64,000 nt of DNA from Humulus lupulus (GCF_963169125.1 NC_084794.1:229969219-230033218); one strand, 5' to 3'. Positions 10,611 through 22,544 are shown, numbered from the stretch's first letter. The notes: a model not told the origin generated them from the letters alone. A program made the numbers and translations.

Positions 10611-11945
10611 TGCAACGCCCTAAACTCCAGGGACTGTTACGATGTGCCTTATAAACAGTGCTAAACTTGCTAATTGAGTCATTTGGCCAAAATCATGTAA
10701 CTAAGTATGATTAGCGGTTTAGGGATTAAAAATTTTGGTTAAGATATAACGTTTCAGTAGAACGTTTATTGTATACATTGGGATCCCAAAAATATAATTT
10801 AAAGGTCTATTACAAGAAAATATTTACAACCAGCCAATCTAAGCGGCAAAACAGGGTTTAACCCTAGTTCCTCTTTCAACCCTCGGCCGTGGCGGTTGAG
10901 CAGCCGCATATGTACACATCGTCATCTAAGCTCTCCAACACATCGTCATTAGCCATGTGACGATAGGGTCACCGGGGCTTTGTAGATAAGTGATCATTTC
11001 ACTAGCTTAAACAAGATAGGTGTTCGATGAACTAGTCACCAATATAACCTATCGCATGACCATAGAGTCACAACCATGGGATTCCGCTCCCTAGCCACGT
11101 GACAAACTGTCACCTAGGATTTGGCCCTGGCTCTGAGTAACTAGTCCTAGACTAGTCAAGCGCTTATAATTTTCATCGACCTTTGGGTTGGTCCAACATT
11201 AATGCTCCCAGATTCATTCAACGCTGATATCGATTAGATCTAATCTTTTATCGGCCCTGCGTTCAAGATGCTTATGCCGTTTCTGACTCTTAGGTCAGTA
11301 TTACGCGGCCAGTGCCAACCCTGACTAGTCAGTGCCATACACAAGTAAGCAATGCTACCAAACATATATCATATGTCAAATATCCAAATACAGGGCATTC
11401 AGCATGCTTACTCAATAATTGCTAGCATAATTAGGATCATGCATAAACACAGAGGCTCAAGCTCTGAACAATCTCATATTCAATATTCATGGCATGTCCT
11501 AACCACATGTTTCTCGTGCATCACATGCATTACATTTAAACATCCAACATGCATCAAGAATAACCATGCATGTCACATATACACAGGATGAAGTTTTCTT
11601 ACCTCTGGTTCGAGCGAGAAACAATAATTGAACGACCCTTGAGAACAATCGACCTTTTAATCCTTTAGCGGTCACCTAGTCATAACCAAATACAATCTCT
11701 GATTAATGAAAATCATCAAAAATAGGGTCTTGATCTAAACCCCACTGTCGGGACCCCAAAATGTACCCACACGGTGAGTATATTTTATCCCGGGCCTTAA
11801 GGATTGAAACCCCAAGCCAAAAACCCTTAAAAACACTCAAAACAGGATTATGAAGGAATAGAGTAGCGCCCCAGCGCTACTCACTAGCGCCCCAGCGCTA
11901 CTCACTAGCGCCCCAGCGCTCTTCATAGAACCAAAATCTTTGGGA
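10611..11945 (-). repeat. Tekay LTR fragment, minus orientation (3' portion)
   Basis: Reverse-complement similarity to the 3' two-thirds of the LTR at 8510-10610 and to 14180-15028. Landmarks are AAGCGCTTATAATTTTCATCG, the paired GGCCCTGGCTCTGAGTAAC block and the terminal GCAACGCCCTAAACTCC. It is joined directly to truncated polyprotein at about 11945, so the LTR start and the RT-integrase half of the element are deleted. Confidence 0.75.
11862..11925. repeat. ~25 bp tandem repeat with palindromic core
   Basis: TAGCGCCCCAGCGCTACTCAC is repeated about three times. Each unit carries the imperfect palindrome AGCGCCCCAGCGCT. It lies inside the LTR fragment, next to the deletion junction with the protease region. 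Confidence 0.85.
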
Positions 11946-13735
11946 CACTGACTCCGTCCCTGGTGCCAGTTCAATCACAAATTCAATCTCTATGTGTGGT
12001 GGCAACCCTGGTAAATCTTCTGGAAACACATCCAGAAACTCACAGACTAGTCTGGTCTCTTCTGGTCTCACGGGCATGACCTGAGTGGTGTCAACCACAC
12101 TGGCTAAGAATCCTATGCAACCTCCTTGCAATAGATCTCTAGCCCTCAAAACTGATATCATCAGTATACGAGGTCCATGCACAGTACCAACAAACACAAA
12201 AAGATCATCACCTTCAGGCTCAAAGGTGACCATCTTCCTTTTGCAATCTATGGTTGCCATATACTTCACTAACCAATCCATACCCAAAATCATATCAAAG
12301 TCAGTCATAACTAATTCTATCAAATCCACTAATAACTCTCTGCCCTCCACTGTCACTGGCAAAGATCTGACCCATCTCTTGGATACTACTAACTCCCCAG
12401 TGGGTAATAATGTCCCGAACCCCACAACATAATAATCACATGGTCTACACAGTCTATTAATAATTCAACTAGCAACAAAAGAATGTGTAGCACCAAAATC
12501 AATCAAAATAGTATAAGAGGTTCCAACACTAAGAAGCTGACTTGTAACTACTGAGGGTGAAGCCTCAGCTTCTGCTTGAGTCAATGCGAACACTCGAGCT
12601 GGGGCCGAGCTGTCCGCCTTTCTGGGTTCTTCCTTTCTTGCTTTTGGGCAATCCTTCTTGAGATGTCCCACTGCCCCACATAAGAAGCAAGCCTTAGTCC
12701 TACACTCCCCCATATGGCGTCTCTTGCATCTAGGGCACTCTGGATAAATCCTTCAAGCCTCACTGCCACCCTGGCGGCCAATTGAAATACCACATGGTCG
12801 CCTATCAGGACCTGGAGTTGGGAAGGTGTCAGGAGCCTTCCTCTTTTGATCACTGGGGCATCCGCCCCTACCTGAACCCACAAATGGAGGTCTGGCCCTC
12901 CTAAACTCTCTTTTAACTGCATTATCCCACCAGATCTTGTTCTCTGCGCTCTCAGCTGTGAGCGCGTTCTCAACCACTTGTGCATAAGTAGTAACTCTAG
13001 CCACAGTGGTGATACAAACACCCTAGGCTATTCTAGGCTGTAGCCCCTAGAGAAACCTCTCCCTTCTGGCCCCATCAGTGGGCACCAGCTCCAACGCAAA
13101 CTTTGCGAATCTATCAAACTTCAGAGCATATTCAGTCACTGATAGACTCCCCTGAAGTAATCTGCTGAAATCTTCAGCTTTAGCAGCCCTGATGGCATCA
13201 TTATAGTATTTTTCGTTGAACAGAGTCTAAAACTCTTCCCAACTCAGGGCATTGACATTTTTGGTCTGGGATATCACTTCCCACCAAATTCGGGCATCCT
13301 CCCAAAGCATGTATGTGGCGCAAGCCACGATCTCATGACCAGACACCCTCATAAAGTCAAGGATGGTGGTAATCATGCTCATCCACTGCTCTGCCTTAGC
13401 TGGATCTGCATTGCCCTCAAAAACTGGAGGTTACTGTTTCCTGAACCTTTCATAAAGAGGTTCCCATTTACTTCATGCCTCTGGAAAATGCTCAATTATT
13501 GGCACCGTTGCAGGTGGTGCCTCAGGTAAAACGTTCCTTGCAGGAACCTATTGTTGTCTCAGGAGGCAAATTTCTTCTTCCTACCTCATAACTCTAGCCT
13601 GTAAATCAATAAACAACTGCTGCCAGTTATTAGGAGATGGCTGAGGAATCTGATTCTGGTCATTTTCTTGACCTTGCTTGTCATTCTGGCCCTGATCTCC
13701 CTAGCCAGCTGATGAATCTGTCTGCCTTGGAATCA
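11946..13735 (-). pseudogene. Tekay-type gag-protease remnant
   Basis: On the minus strand, from 13735 downward: an N-terminal gag part (NNWQQLFIDLQAR, EPLYERFRKQ), a Retrotrans_gag core (AEQWMSMITTILDFMRV, ATYMLWEDARIWWE, LFNEKYYNDAIRAAK), a CCHC knuckle ACFLCGAVGHLKKDC near 12690-12650, an AEAEAS linker, and a protease with LIDFGATHSF near 12510. The usual catalytic D-S-G here reads D-F-G. The open frame 12425-11898 covers the rest of the protease and the first RT-linker residues (LVCEFLDVFPEDLPGLP). The frame then runs into LTR sequence at about 11945, so RT, RNase H and integrase are lost. Several in-frame stops are present. Confidence 0.85.
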
Positions 13736-14164
13736 TAACTACAGTTTATATTGTGCTGAAAAATCAATGCGGCTAGTTAGGTAGTGATAACTAAATCTCT
13801 TGCCGCCTCACAGTCCAAAAACAAGCAAATATTCATCCATGTTCCACAATCATGCAGATAAACATATTGATACATGATCATAACATTTAGCATATAACAC
13901 TAATTAGTTAATAGTTCAATGATTAACAATACTAATAAGCATGTTCCAGCAATATCAATACTAATAAGCACGTTCTTGCTTATGATGCAGTAATCGAGGC
14001 CCAGCCTTATCAATGTATCTCATGTAAGCAAGTAAAGCATTTATATTCTATTTAAGCAGTTCAACACATAACCACACAAATAGTTACCAAACCATGAGTC
14101 GAGCTTGTCTTCAGTGGCGAGTGTACATGCCCAGCTAGTTTATAGGAACCCTAAACCTTGGCAT
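13736..14164 (-). other. Leader between primer site and gag of the Tekay fragment
   Basis: Roughly 400 bp of non-coding sequence between the primer-binding site and the gag start, with short repeated words (AATACTAATAAGCA twice near 13928 and 13957). No other feature is seen. Confidence 0.5.
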
Positions 14165-14177
14165 GCTCTTATACCAA
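14165..14177 (-). other. Primer-binding site, initiator Met-tRNA type
   Basis: The minus strand reads TTGGTATAAGAGC right after the LTR end ...GGGCATTACAAC, one base off the standard TTGGTATCAGAGC. Confidence 0.8.
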
Positions 14178-14179
14178 GT

Positions 14180-15028
14180 TGTAATGCCCTGGTTACTCCA
14201 AGACCGTTACTGTGGACTTTAAACAGTGCTTAACTTGCTAAACTAGTCATTTGGTTATAAACGTGCATCTAGGTGTTATTAATAGGCTAAGGTGAAAAAT
14301 ATTGATCAAAAGAAATTGATATATTTTATTTAAAACATAAAACTATACATGGGCCCATAAAAGTGTTTACAAAGTTAATTACAATCCAAAATGGTCATTA
14401 CAGTGTAAAAATTACAACCCGCCGACCTAAGCGGCAAAATAGGGTTAACCCCTAGTTCCTCTGAGAAACACCTTGGCTGTGGTGGTCAAGTAGCCGCATA
14501 TGTACACATTACCACCTAAGCTCTCCACTCAAGGCTGGGTGAGCTTTTCTTTCCCCTTACTTGCACCACATAGCACCCGTGAACCAAGGCTCATCAAGAA
14601 AACTTATTATTGCCTATATACAATCCCCATAAATGATTCTGATAATCATACTGGGGCTTATAGACCAATCAGATAAGTGAAGATCAATAAATGATTCTGG
14701 TAATCATTCTGAGGCTTGTAGCCCTAATCAGATAAGTGACTATAGAGTCACACACTGTGCAGGTGACTAATAAGTCAACCTCTAAGGATCTGTTCCCTAT
14801 ATAGATGACTAATAAGTCCATCTCTAGGGTTTTGCTCCTTAAATAGATGGCTAATAAGTCCATCTCTGGGGATCCGCTCCCTAAGCCATGTGACGTGTCG
14901 GTCACCTTAGCCTTTTGGCTTTGGCTCTATGTAACTAGCCTTTAGACTAGACAAGCGCTTTTAGATTTCATCAAACTTAGGGTCGGTCAAGCATTTCATG
15001 CTTATGTTGATAATGCTTATGTCGATTA
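14180..15028 (-). repeat. Tekay LTR fragment, minus orientation, next to gag
   Basis: It ends (minus strand) at GGGCATTACA beside the primer site, so it served as 5' LTR for the gag-protease remnant. Only the last ~850 bp of the LTR is present: at 15028 it meets truncated copia gag. Sequence matches 10611-11945 inverted in the same sense and the plus LTR at 8510. Confidence 0.8.
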
Positions 15029-15031
15029 GAT

Positions 15032-15813
15032 CTAATATTTTTGGCTTGCAGGCTTGGGGTGGTTGTTTTGTCCACCTTTCCTTTTGTTTCCAACTTTTGA
15101 AGACGAAGCTTGGTTAGCTTTAGCCTTAGCTAGATCAGCAATAGTAGTAGTAGTTGTCTTCTTTTCTCTTCCTTTACTTGGTACACCCATGATAGATTCA
15201 AAAGTATAAAGCTCATTCATGAGTTGTGTCAGACCATAGTGAGTTTATTCAACACATAGTTGGTGGTGAACGGTAGGAAAGTTGGAGAGAGACTGTTGAG
15301 GGTTAAGCCAACTTGAGTTTTCTCATCTATTGTTGCTCCATGCAGTTCAGCTTCCTGAAAGTAGTTTGTCATCTTGATCAGGTGATCACAAACATGTTGA
15401 GTTGGTGCCATCCGAGCATTGGCATATTTCTTGGTGCCCTCAAAACGAGTCTGCGCTGACTTGGCACCAAACATGTCTTGAAACTGATCCATGATTTCGT
15501 ATGCCGTCTCAACATTCTCCATCTTTGTCTTAGAGTCGACCATACTAGTCAACATGCAGTATCGCGCCTTGTTGTTAGCCGCCTGCCAACGCTCATACTT
15601 ATCCCTCATAGACTTGGTAGCTCCTTCAGCTAGAACGTCCGGGGATTCCTCAGTCATGATGAACTTGGAGTTGTCACCAATCAACACAAAGTTGATGTTC
15701 TGCTTCCATTTAAGGAATTTTTCTCCAGTGAGTTTCTCCATTGAAAGTTGAGAAAGGATGAGAGTAGACATAACCATAGTTGTACTACAAATTATCAATA
15801 AAATAGAAAGCAA
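15032..15813 (-). pseudogene. Copia gag polyprotein N-terminal part (frameshifted)
   Basis: Two frames, 15813-15229 (194 aa) and 15220-15032, belong to one copia gag of the UBN2/Retrotran_gag_2 type. Landmarks are KLTGEKFLKWKQNINFVL, ERWQAANNKARYCMLTSM, ETAYEIMDQFQDMFG, RFEGTKKYANARM, HVCDHLIKMTNYF and LNSLSPTFLPF, then LMNELYTFESIMG and a Lys/Gln/Asn-rich basic tail. A single-base shift near 15225 separates the two frames. The CCHC knuckle expected next is absent because the element is truncated at about 15030. In intact copies this protein forms the virus-like particle. Confidence 0.85.
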
Positions 15814-18200
15814 TCACTTTTGCTCAATAAAACTTCTATTCATTCTAATTTCCAGAAATAGCACAACATATACAAAAAATATGTAAGATATGAGAAAAAA
15901 AATACCAAAATAATCATATCTCTATTTCTTTAGGTTTTTAACTATTCTATGATATCCTTGTCCCGATTGGCGAGAGTAAAAAATACCACTAGTTAAATAA
16001 AGTTGTAAACTTATTTAATAATGGAAACTATTATTAACAACCCACTATTCGATCAAAATAAGAAAACAAAATCTCTTATTTTATGAGCTAGACTTATGGT
16101 TTCGATAATCGATAGATTTAGTTCTAGTAGTCACCGTAAGGGTGAGTCTAGTAGAATTTGACCTATAATTATCTATCTTTCGAAATTTAACATTGTCAAA
16201 ATAACTAATGAACACCTTCCGTAGGGGGATGAATCAAAGCATCTCAAGACCCCATTAAGCTATTGACTTTGTTAAACCAACGGTGGATATCGAATATAAT
16301 TCTTAAAATTAGCTCATTATAAAATTAAAAATAGTATTTTTATTATTTATTTTTAGAAAATTAATGACTATGGTTTACCAAAAAATTGAAAAGATTAAAT
16401 TTTTAAAAACAAAGTCCTATAATTTCCTATTAATTCTAAAGTGTCACATTGAAACAAATTCAATTAATTTATAATTAATTTGTTGCTAATCAAAATTTAG
16501 GTTTAACTAATATAATGAACCTATACAATTAAGTCCAACTCAGGTAAATGAGCCTTAACAATTGGGCTTGTATGGAGGAGGGTAGAGTCCAGTATGTCGT
16601 TCCCACTACAAATGCCCTCATACTTCCATACAAGGTCCAAAAGACAGGAATTTAAACTGTCGTTTTATTAATTGTTATTAATTGATTAGGCCCACTATAG
16701 TTATGCAAAGCAAATTGGTCTTCACAAGTGGAATCACCCATAAGAGAGGAATTTAAACTTTACATTTTCTAATGAGCCCAAATAAAATCTATCATTTTAT
16801 GAATATTTTATTTGGAAAACTCTATATATCTAGCAAACATATGAGTCACTATATGCATCTAAGCCCAATTGCAAAAATATCACATATAGTACAAACAAAC
16901 ATGTTATAATTGGATGAGCCTAATCATGTTACTGTATGAGCAATTCTATGAAATTATGCAAAAATACCACAATTTATTTCATTTGCAATATTGCAACAAT
17001 TAATTATCTAGAATTTATCAAAAAATTCGAATTAATTAAATTTGTACAAAAATAAGTCAATTTAAATGAAATTTATCAACAATTAACAAAAGTTAATTTA
17101 AATTTAATTTATCAACAATCAACTTGGTTTTAGGTTAATTTGAAAAAACCAAAGTTAATTTAAATTCCATTAAAAAAATATTTTAATAATTGGTTGAAAA
17201 AAAATGACATTTTTCAAAATTGAACCAATTTTAAATTTTAAAAAACAATATCTTAACTGTTTTTCAAAAATATCTTGTGTTGTTACAACAAATAAGCTAA
17301 TATTTTAACCATTTAAAAAAAATATATTAATAGTTATAACAACCCTAAAATATCTTAAAACAATTAAACAAATTCAAATATCCATGAAAATATCTAACTA
17401 ACAAATTTCAAATAATTTAATTACTAAAAACTATAGAATAAACAGATATTTATATTTTCAAATAAAGATTTAATAAAAATAATAAGCATTTAAAAGAAAA
17501 TATCTTAAATATCTAATATCTTAATTCTAATATTTTAATATATTAAAAGATTTAAAATTAAGTTGTTAGTCTATTTTTAAATTTGAATTTATATCTTTGT
17601 AGAAAGTATCTAATTATTTAAATCTCAAACAACAAAAATATCTTATTTTAAAAAATATTTTTGAATAATAAAATAAATTTAATATTTTTGGCTTTGATTA
17701 TAAATAATCAATTTTCACATTTTTATTTTTATTTAATTTTTTTTGGGATGAACAGTACCCATTTCGGGTACTGTTCACCATGGCCTGACAGCAGGGGATG
17801 TGCGCGTGCGGCAGGGGGCTGGCTGCCGTGGTGTGTGCGCGCAGCTGGGGAACCCGCGCAGGCGTGCACAGCGGAGATGTTTTGGCTGTCGAGGGACGAA
17901 TGCACAGGCTGCCAGGTGATGCGCGCGCGCGTCTGGTAGCCAGAGGAAAAAAATTTGAAATTTTGTTTGTGCAATTTTTCAAACCAAAACCATTTTATAT
18001 TTAATTTCTACCATGTTTTACACAAAATAAAGCATATATAAAAAATAATGGCATAGAAAACACAACAAAGTAACCTAAAATTGCTAATAATCACATTAAC
18101 TTCATCATGCTTCATAAAGTCATGAAATCCTTCCAATTATTCAAACACATCAAATAATTCAATTTTTAACATGTTCATGCATGAAATTAAAGATTACAAA
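15814..18200 (-). other. Leader of the truncated copia element
   Basis: Very AT-rich non-coding sequence between the primer site and gag, with an isolated GC-rich island at 17745-17945. Small open frames in that island overlap on both strands and resemble nothing known. A perfect 12 bp stem at 17749-17777 lies at the island's edge. Confidence 0.5.
17749..17777. repeat. Perfect 12 bp hairpin in the copia leader
   Basis: TGAACAGTACCC, a 5-base loop ATTTC, then GGGTACTGTTCA. It marks the start of a ~200 bp GC-rich island inside AT-rich leader. Placement in the leader of the genomic RNA would suit a structural or dimerisation role, which is inference only. Confidence 0.9.
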
Positions 18201-18214
18201 AGACTCTGAGGCCA
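18201..18214 (-). other. Degenerate primer-binding site
   Basis: The minus strand reads TGGCCTCAGAGTCT just after the LTR end, resembling TGGTATCAGAGCC with a few changes. Its position relative to the LTR fits a primer site. Confidence 0.5.
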
Positions 18215-18216
18215 GT

Positions 18217-21200
18217 TGTTGGGAAAACTTATACACGATCTTTATTTATTTTCATGTATATCTAATATTAAACAAATTAATATGAGACAACCTAGAACAT
18301 TTTTCTAAAATTGAATTCAAAGAGAAATAATGATAAGAATACTTACATTATACACAACGGAATGAATGAGTCATTCCTTCAGTTTTTCTAACCCTTGTAT
18401 CATTTTTGTCGTAGAGTATTACTAAGAAACTAAACCGTTCTTCAATTTTCTTCACAGCCTTCCAAAGTATCCTTGGAATCACCTAGACTAGGGTGGGAAA
18501 TTCTCAACACATGAGATAGATATAGAGAGAAGAAGAGAAAAGAATAATGAGGCATAGATTAAGACTTATATGTATAGAGAGAATCTAAAAACTATTAGAA
18601 AACCAGTGATTAAACTTATTATTTTCAACTTTCATTAAGCACTCCTTTTAAAGACTCAATTAGGCTATTTAATTTAATTAAAAAAATCAATAAAATAATA
18701 GCCAATTAACATCCCTAAGTCAAAATTATCATGATCTTTAGGCCCGTGAAATTTCCCATTTAATTATAAGCCCATTGGACTTAAAATCAATACCTGTATT
18801 ATTTTCTATTGATTTAGTTAATTAAATAATTATTCAAATCCTCTATCAAATTAATTATTTATAATTTGAATATTGATTTAAACTTATTTATTAATTTAGA
18901 TACCAATTTATCTTAATTAATAAATCTTCCATAATTTCTCTTTTCTTCTCTAAATTGTATAACTTTGTGAAACTATCCAAAATTGACGTGGTCAACTTTG
19001 ATAATTCTAATTGATAATTAAATCAATTAATTGAGACTATCTAGATGATTTTATCCAAGGTACAGTAGAGACCATGGGCCTATGAAATTAAGCTCCAATA
19101 AGTTATCATAAATCTAACAAATAAATTTACTAACTTATTAATTCTTCGTGACTCCACCAAAGACTCGAAATTGCACTCTTGAATTCATAGAATGCTCTAT
19201 AACAAATATAGATACGCTATTAATTATCCATTGTTACAATCATAATTGTCACTCAATCCTATATAGATGGTCTACAATGAGTTGGGACTAAAATACCATT
19301 TTACTCCTCATTGTATTTTATCCTTAAAACATTTAGTTCCTTGTAAATGATATTTCAGTAAACTAATATTAATTACTGAAATGTGTGTTGAATCCCAAAG
19401 AGGGTGTTTTAATAATTAAACTCGCAAGTGCACGAATCGTTTCGGAATATAATGTTCATGTAAGTACGAGGTCGAACCCATGGGAGTTGACTAACATCAA
19501 AAGAAACTATTTCAAACAAAGCAAAAATATTCTAACCTAGTTCCAAATATTTGATGAGATTTTGTTTTAGAAAAATAAAAGACAAGTAATAAAAAATTAA
19601 TGATTAAATAGAAAAATGGTTTTCAAATGAGATATATAAAATAAGATTATTAAGATTTTAGAATCCACAAAATGCAAGTTCAATAGTATTTATAAGTATA
19701 TTGATTCCCAAGTTTTAATATAGTTGAAATAAATCACACTATATATTTTTTCAAAATATATTTTCTATTCAAGCACAAGTTACTCTTTCAAAAAGGTAGG
19801 ATTTTTCTTCACTTATATAAGATATAATTTCTAAGCATTAGTTGTGTTACAACTTAATGAAACTACAAAAAATCAAAGAGATTATGTTTAGGCAAAATAT
19901 GATACTTATGCTCTAAGAATTAGATGTGAACAATTTAATGAAAAACATTTAATCAAAGAATATCATATTTTTGCATAATGAAGAACTAAGTGCAATATGC
20001 TTTAACAATCAATAATAGATGAAAAATGCATATCTTTGATAGAAAAATCCATAAACAATGTTGTACAAATGGGAAATCAACATACAGCAAAAAAAATACT
20101 ATCTAGTTACATTTTGCTTCATCATCATCTTAATAACCTTTGAAAAAGATTAGAAGCTCATAACTAGATAAAAATTACAAAATAACATACTTGACATGCT
20201 CTTCAAAAGATGAAAATGGTAGAGAGAAACTAGTGAAAAGAAGAGAAATATGGAGTGTAGAAGAGGTTGAAAAAAGATGAAGAAGAAGAGCCCCCCAAAT
20301 GGTCTTACAAGACTCTATTTATAGGCAAAATGTGGAGATTAAATTAATCAAATTAAAATAAATAAATTGATTAATTTAATTGTGTTGGGAAGTGGTAGGA
20401 TAAATAGAGTAAGTGTAAGAGTATTGGAAAGATGAAATGTTTGGTTGGGTAAAAGATTAGTGAAAAGTTAGGGTAAAAAAAATAAATTAGGAATGTTTAT
20501 TTAGGTAAGAAAAATAGGGAAGAGTGAATTGATATTTGGGTGAAAAATATTGGGAATAAAAATGTGGTTTTTGGCCTTTTTGGTGGCTATTGGCAGAGTG
20601 GGTTCGGGCTGGACAAGAGGAGGCAGCTGGCTATGTGATGAGATGTTTTGGGCCTGGAGGAATGAATTGGGCCAAGGCTGGTGCATGTTGATGCATGGCT
20701 TGAGTTTCGGTGGAGTCACGCTGGGAGGCTAAAGTGTGCTGAGTGGTGTGCTTGGTATTGATGATGAGGAGCTTGGTATTGATGATGTGCTGAAGGAAGG
20801 GGTAGCTTGGAGAGGCTTGCTGCTGGTCACGTGGAGGTGAGCTGGGGCAGATTTGGGCCAAGCGGGCTGCTAGCTACAGGGAGGCGCAGGCCCAACGGGC
20901 TGTGGAGGTGATATTGGGCTTTTGCTGGCAGCTGGGCATTTAGAAAAATGCCACTTTTATTTCTTCTTTTCCTCACTTTTCAAAGCTCAAAAAAATACCA
21001 TAAATTCCCTAAAAAATAAATATAAAATAAATCATAATACAATATTTTCAACTATAAAATAAATCAATTTAATTCTTTGAAAATATTAATTATAACTTAA
21101 TTTATATTTTACATTTAAGTTCAATAATACAACATTTTTTCACCTTAAATTCAACTACAATAATTCAAATAATTAACTACAACATTTTACAACAAAATAA

Positions 21201-22044
21201 CTATAAAAACACATCAAAATATATAAAATCAAAATAAGACTAATAAATTCAAAATTACTTAAAAACTTAATAAATCAGTTAAAACCTCAAGATTTAAGCA
21301 ACAATTAGCACATAAAAAGTGGTAAAATAACTCTATTTTGTAGAGTTATCAATGTGATCTCTATCATTTAGCACCTTGAACCATACTAAAAGGAAACCAT
21401 CATTTCACTTCTTCATCAGAAGCTATAGATGTTCATATCTATGATTAACATTCCCACTCAATTATACTACCGAGTTCCCAAGATGTAAGTATGAGCTAGT
21501 CCGTAGGGTAAGCTGGCAGCGAACAAGTCAAAGAACTCAAATAATACAATCAGTTAGAATACTTACCACTCAGAATTGAGATTGAATCGACCTATGGTCA
21601 ACTATATGATATGACTAGAATAGATAATAGCGGTATGTTTACTTATCCTATCAACTGTCAATATCGGTCCAGTCTGATGTAACAAATACATTCGATCTTA
21701 TCTACTACTTGCTAATGTTCTGGAAAGAACATAATACTGCAATGTGTAAGTAGATCATATCGTTGATTGGCAAGTCAGTGTAAATCATGTGCACTGACTA
21801 ATCTTAGGACTAACTTATATTTGAACATATGATCATGTTTATATTCCACTATGATTATGTCATTATAAATACAATTAGCTATATGCTCGAGATTTAATAG
21901 AAGTTTATATTAAACAAATAATCATGAAAATAAAACATGTGAGCAAAGTGATTGATCAAGTCAAAAAATAATTTCTATTATTGTATTGATAATAAATGAG
22001 ATTAGAAAGAAATTGAGTTTTAATTAGGGTATAAAACCCCAACA
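18217..22044 (-). repeat. Copia 5' LTR split by a solo LTR
   Basis: Same family as the solo LTR at 25465-27312 (inverted) over its whole length once 19386-21351 is removed. It begins TGTTGGGGTTTTATACCC and ends GTTTTCCCAACA on the minus strand. Net LTR length is about 1.86 kb, close to the 1.85 kb of the solo copy. Confidence 0.9.
19386..21351 (-). mobile_element. 1.97 kb Athila-like solo LTR with ATGTG target duplication
   Basis: It begins TG, ends CA, and is flanked by ATGTG at 19381-19385 and 21352-21356. On the minus strand it starts TGATAACTCTACAAAATAG. Near its other end it has the block GCAAGTGCACGAATCG ... AAGTACGAGGTCGAACCC, a pattern known from Athila/Tat-type gypsy LTRs. The minus-strand TATA box is at about 20333-20325 (TATAAATAG). 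Open frames at 20501-20861 overlap on both strands in a GC-richer stretch and are not gene-like. No internal domain is present. Confidence 0.85.
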
Positions 22045-22204
22045 CCCTCAATAGGTCAAAATTACAAAAATGCCCGTTCTCACCATGAACGGGTCTTCAA
22101 ACACATTTAATTATATAATAATATAACTCCTCAATTAATTCCACTCATGCCCTTCAGGCATGGTATTAAGGTACTAAATCTCATTAGGAGTTTTGGACGC
22201 TACA
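22045..22204 (-). repeat. Start of a Tekay 3' LTR (160 bp), cut by the copia insertion
   Basis: On the minus strand a polypurine tract AGGAGGGGATAG is followed by TGTAGCGTCCAAAACTCC, the start of the chromovirus LTR. Only 160 bp remain before the copia LTR begins at 22044. Confidence 0.75.
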
Positions 22205-22528
22205 ACTATCCCCTCCTAAAAGAAATTTCTTTCTCGAAATTTACTTGAACCACTCAGGATACTAATCTCGCATATCCGACTTTAGCTCCCAAGTTGATTC
22301 TTCTACTATGATGTTCCTCCATAATACTTTCACTAAGGAAATAGTCTTATTTTGTATCTTTCCTATCATAATCTACACCGGTTTCTCTTTATAAGATAGA
22401 TCCTGCTGTAACTCCAGGGTCTCATAACTCAACACATGTGTAGCATACGATACATACTTCCTTAGCATTGAAACATGAAACACATTGTGAATCCCTAACA
22501 ACGTTGGAGGCAAGGCCAATCTATAAGC
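22205..22528 (-). pseudogene. Tekay integrase C-terminus and chromodomain remnant
   Basis: The minus strand reads AYRLALPP-like, then H.VFHVSML.KYVSYATHVL, LSYKEKPV, SLVKVLWRN..VEESTWELKSDM, the integrase tail and chromodomain of Tekay-type chromoviruses, which targets integration to modified histones. It runs directly into the polypurine tract at about 22205. The upstream coding part continues at 38709 on the far side of the CACTA insertion. Confidence 0.85.
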
Positions 22529-22544
22529 CACCACTACAAGAAAA

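Larger units (their letters stand above)
15029..22044 (-). mobile_element. Truncated minus-strand copia element: 5' LTR, leader, gag
   Basis: On the minus strand: LTR 22044-18217 (TGTTGGGG...CCCAACA), a weak primer site at 18214-18201, a ~2.4 kb leader, then gag to 15032, where the element is cut. Everything from the zinc knuckle through the 3' LTR is missing. The LTR contains a later solo LTR (19386-21351). The bases beyond 22044 are Tekay LTR, so the copia inserted into the Tekay 3' LTR at 22045. Its other end is lost, so no target duplication can be checked. Confidence 0.75.

Noticed and set aside
17749..17777. microRNA precursor
   Set aside because: The stem is only 12 bp with a 5-base loop, too short for a plant miRNA precursor.
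17661..18004. Overlapping 68-94 codon frames in the GC-rich island
   Set aside because: Present on both strands in several frames over the same 200-bp GC-rich block; no family resemblance.
20501..20861. Open frames on both strands in the Athila-like LTR
   Set aside because: Overlapping frames in a GC-richer LTR patch, no domain, and LTRs of this type are non-coding.
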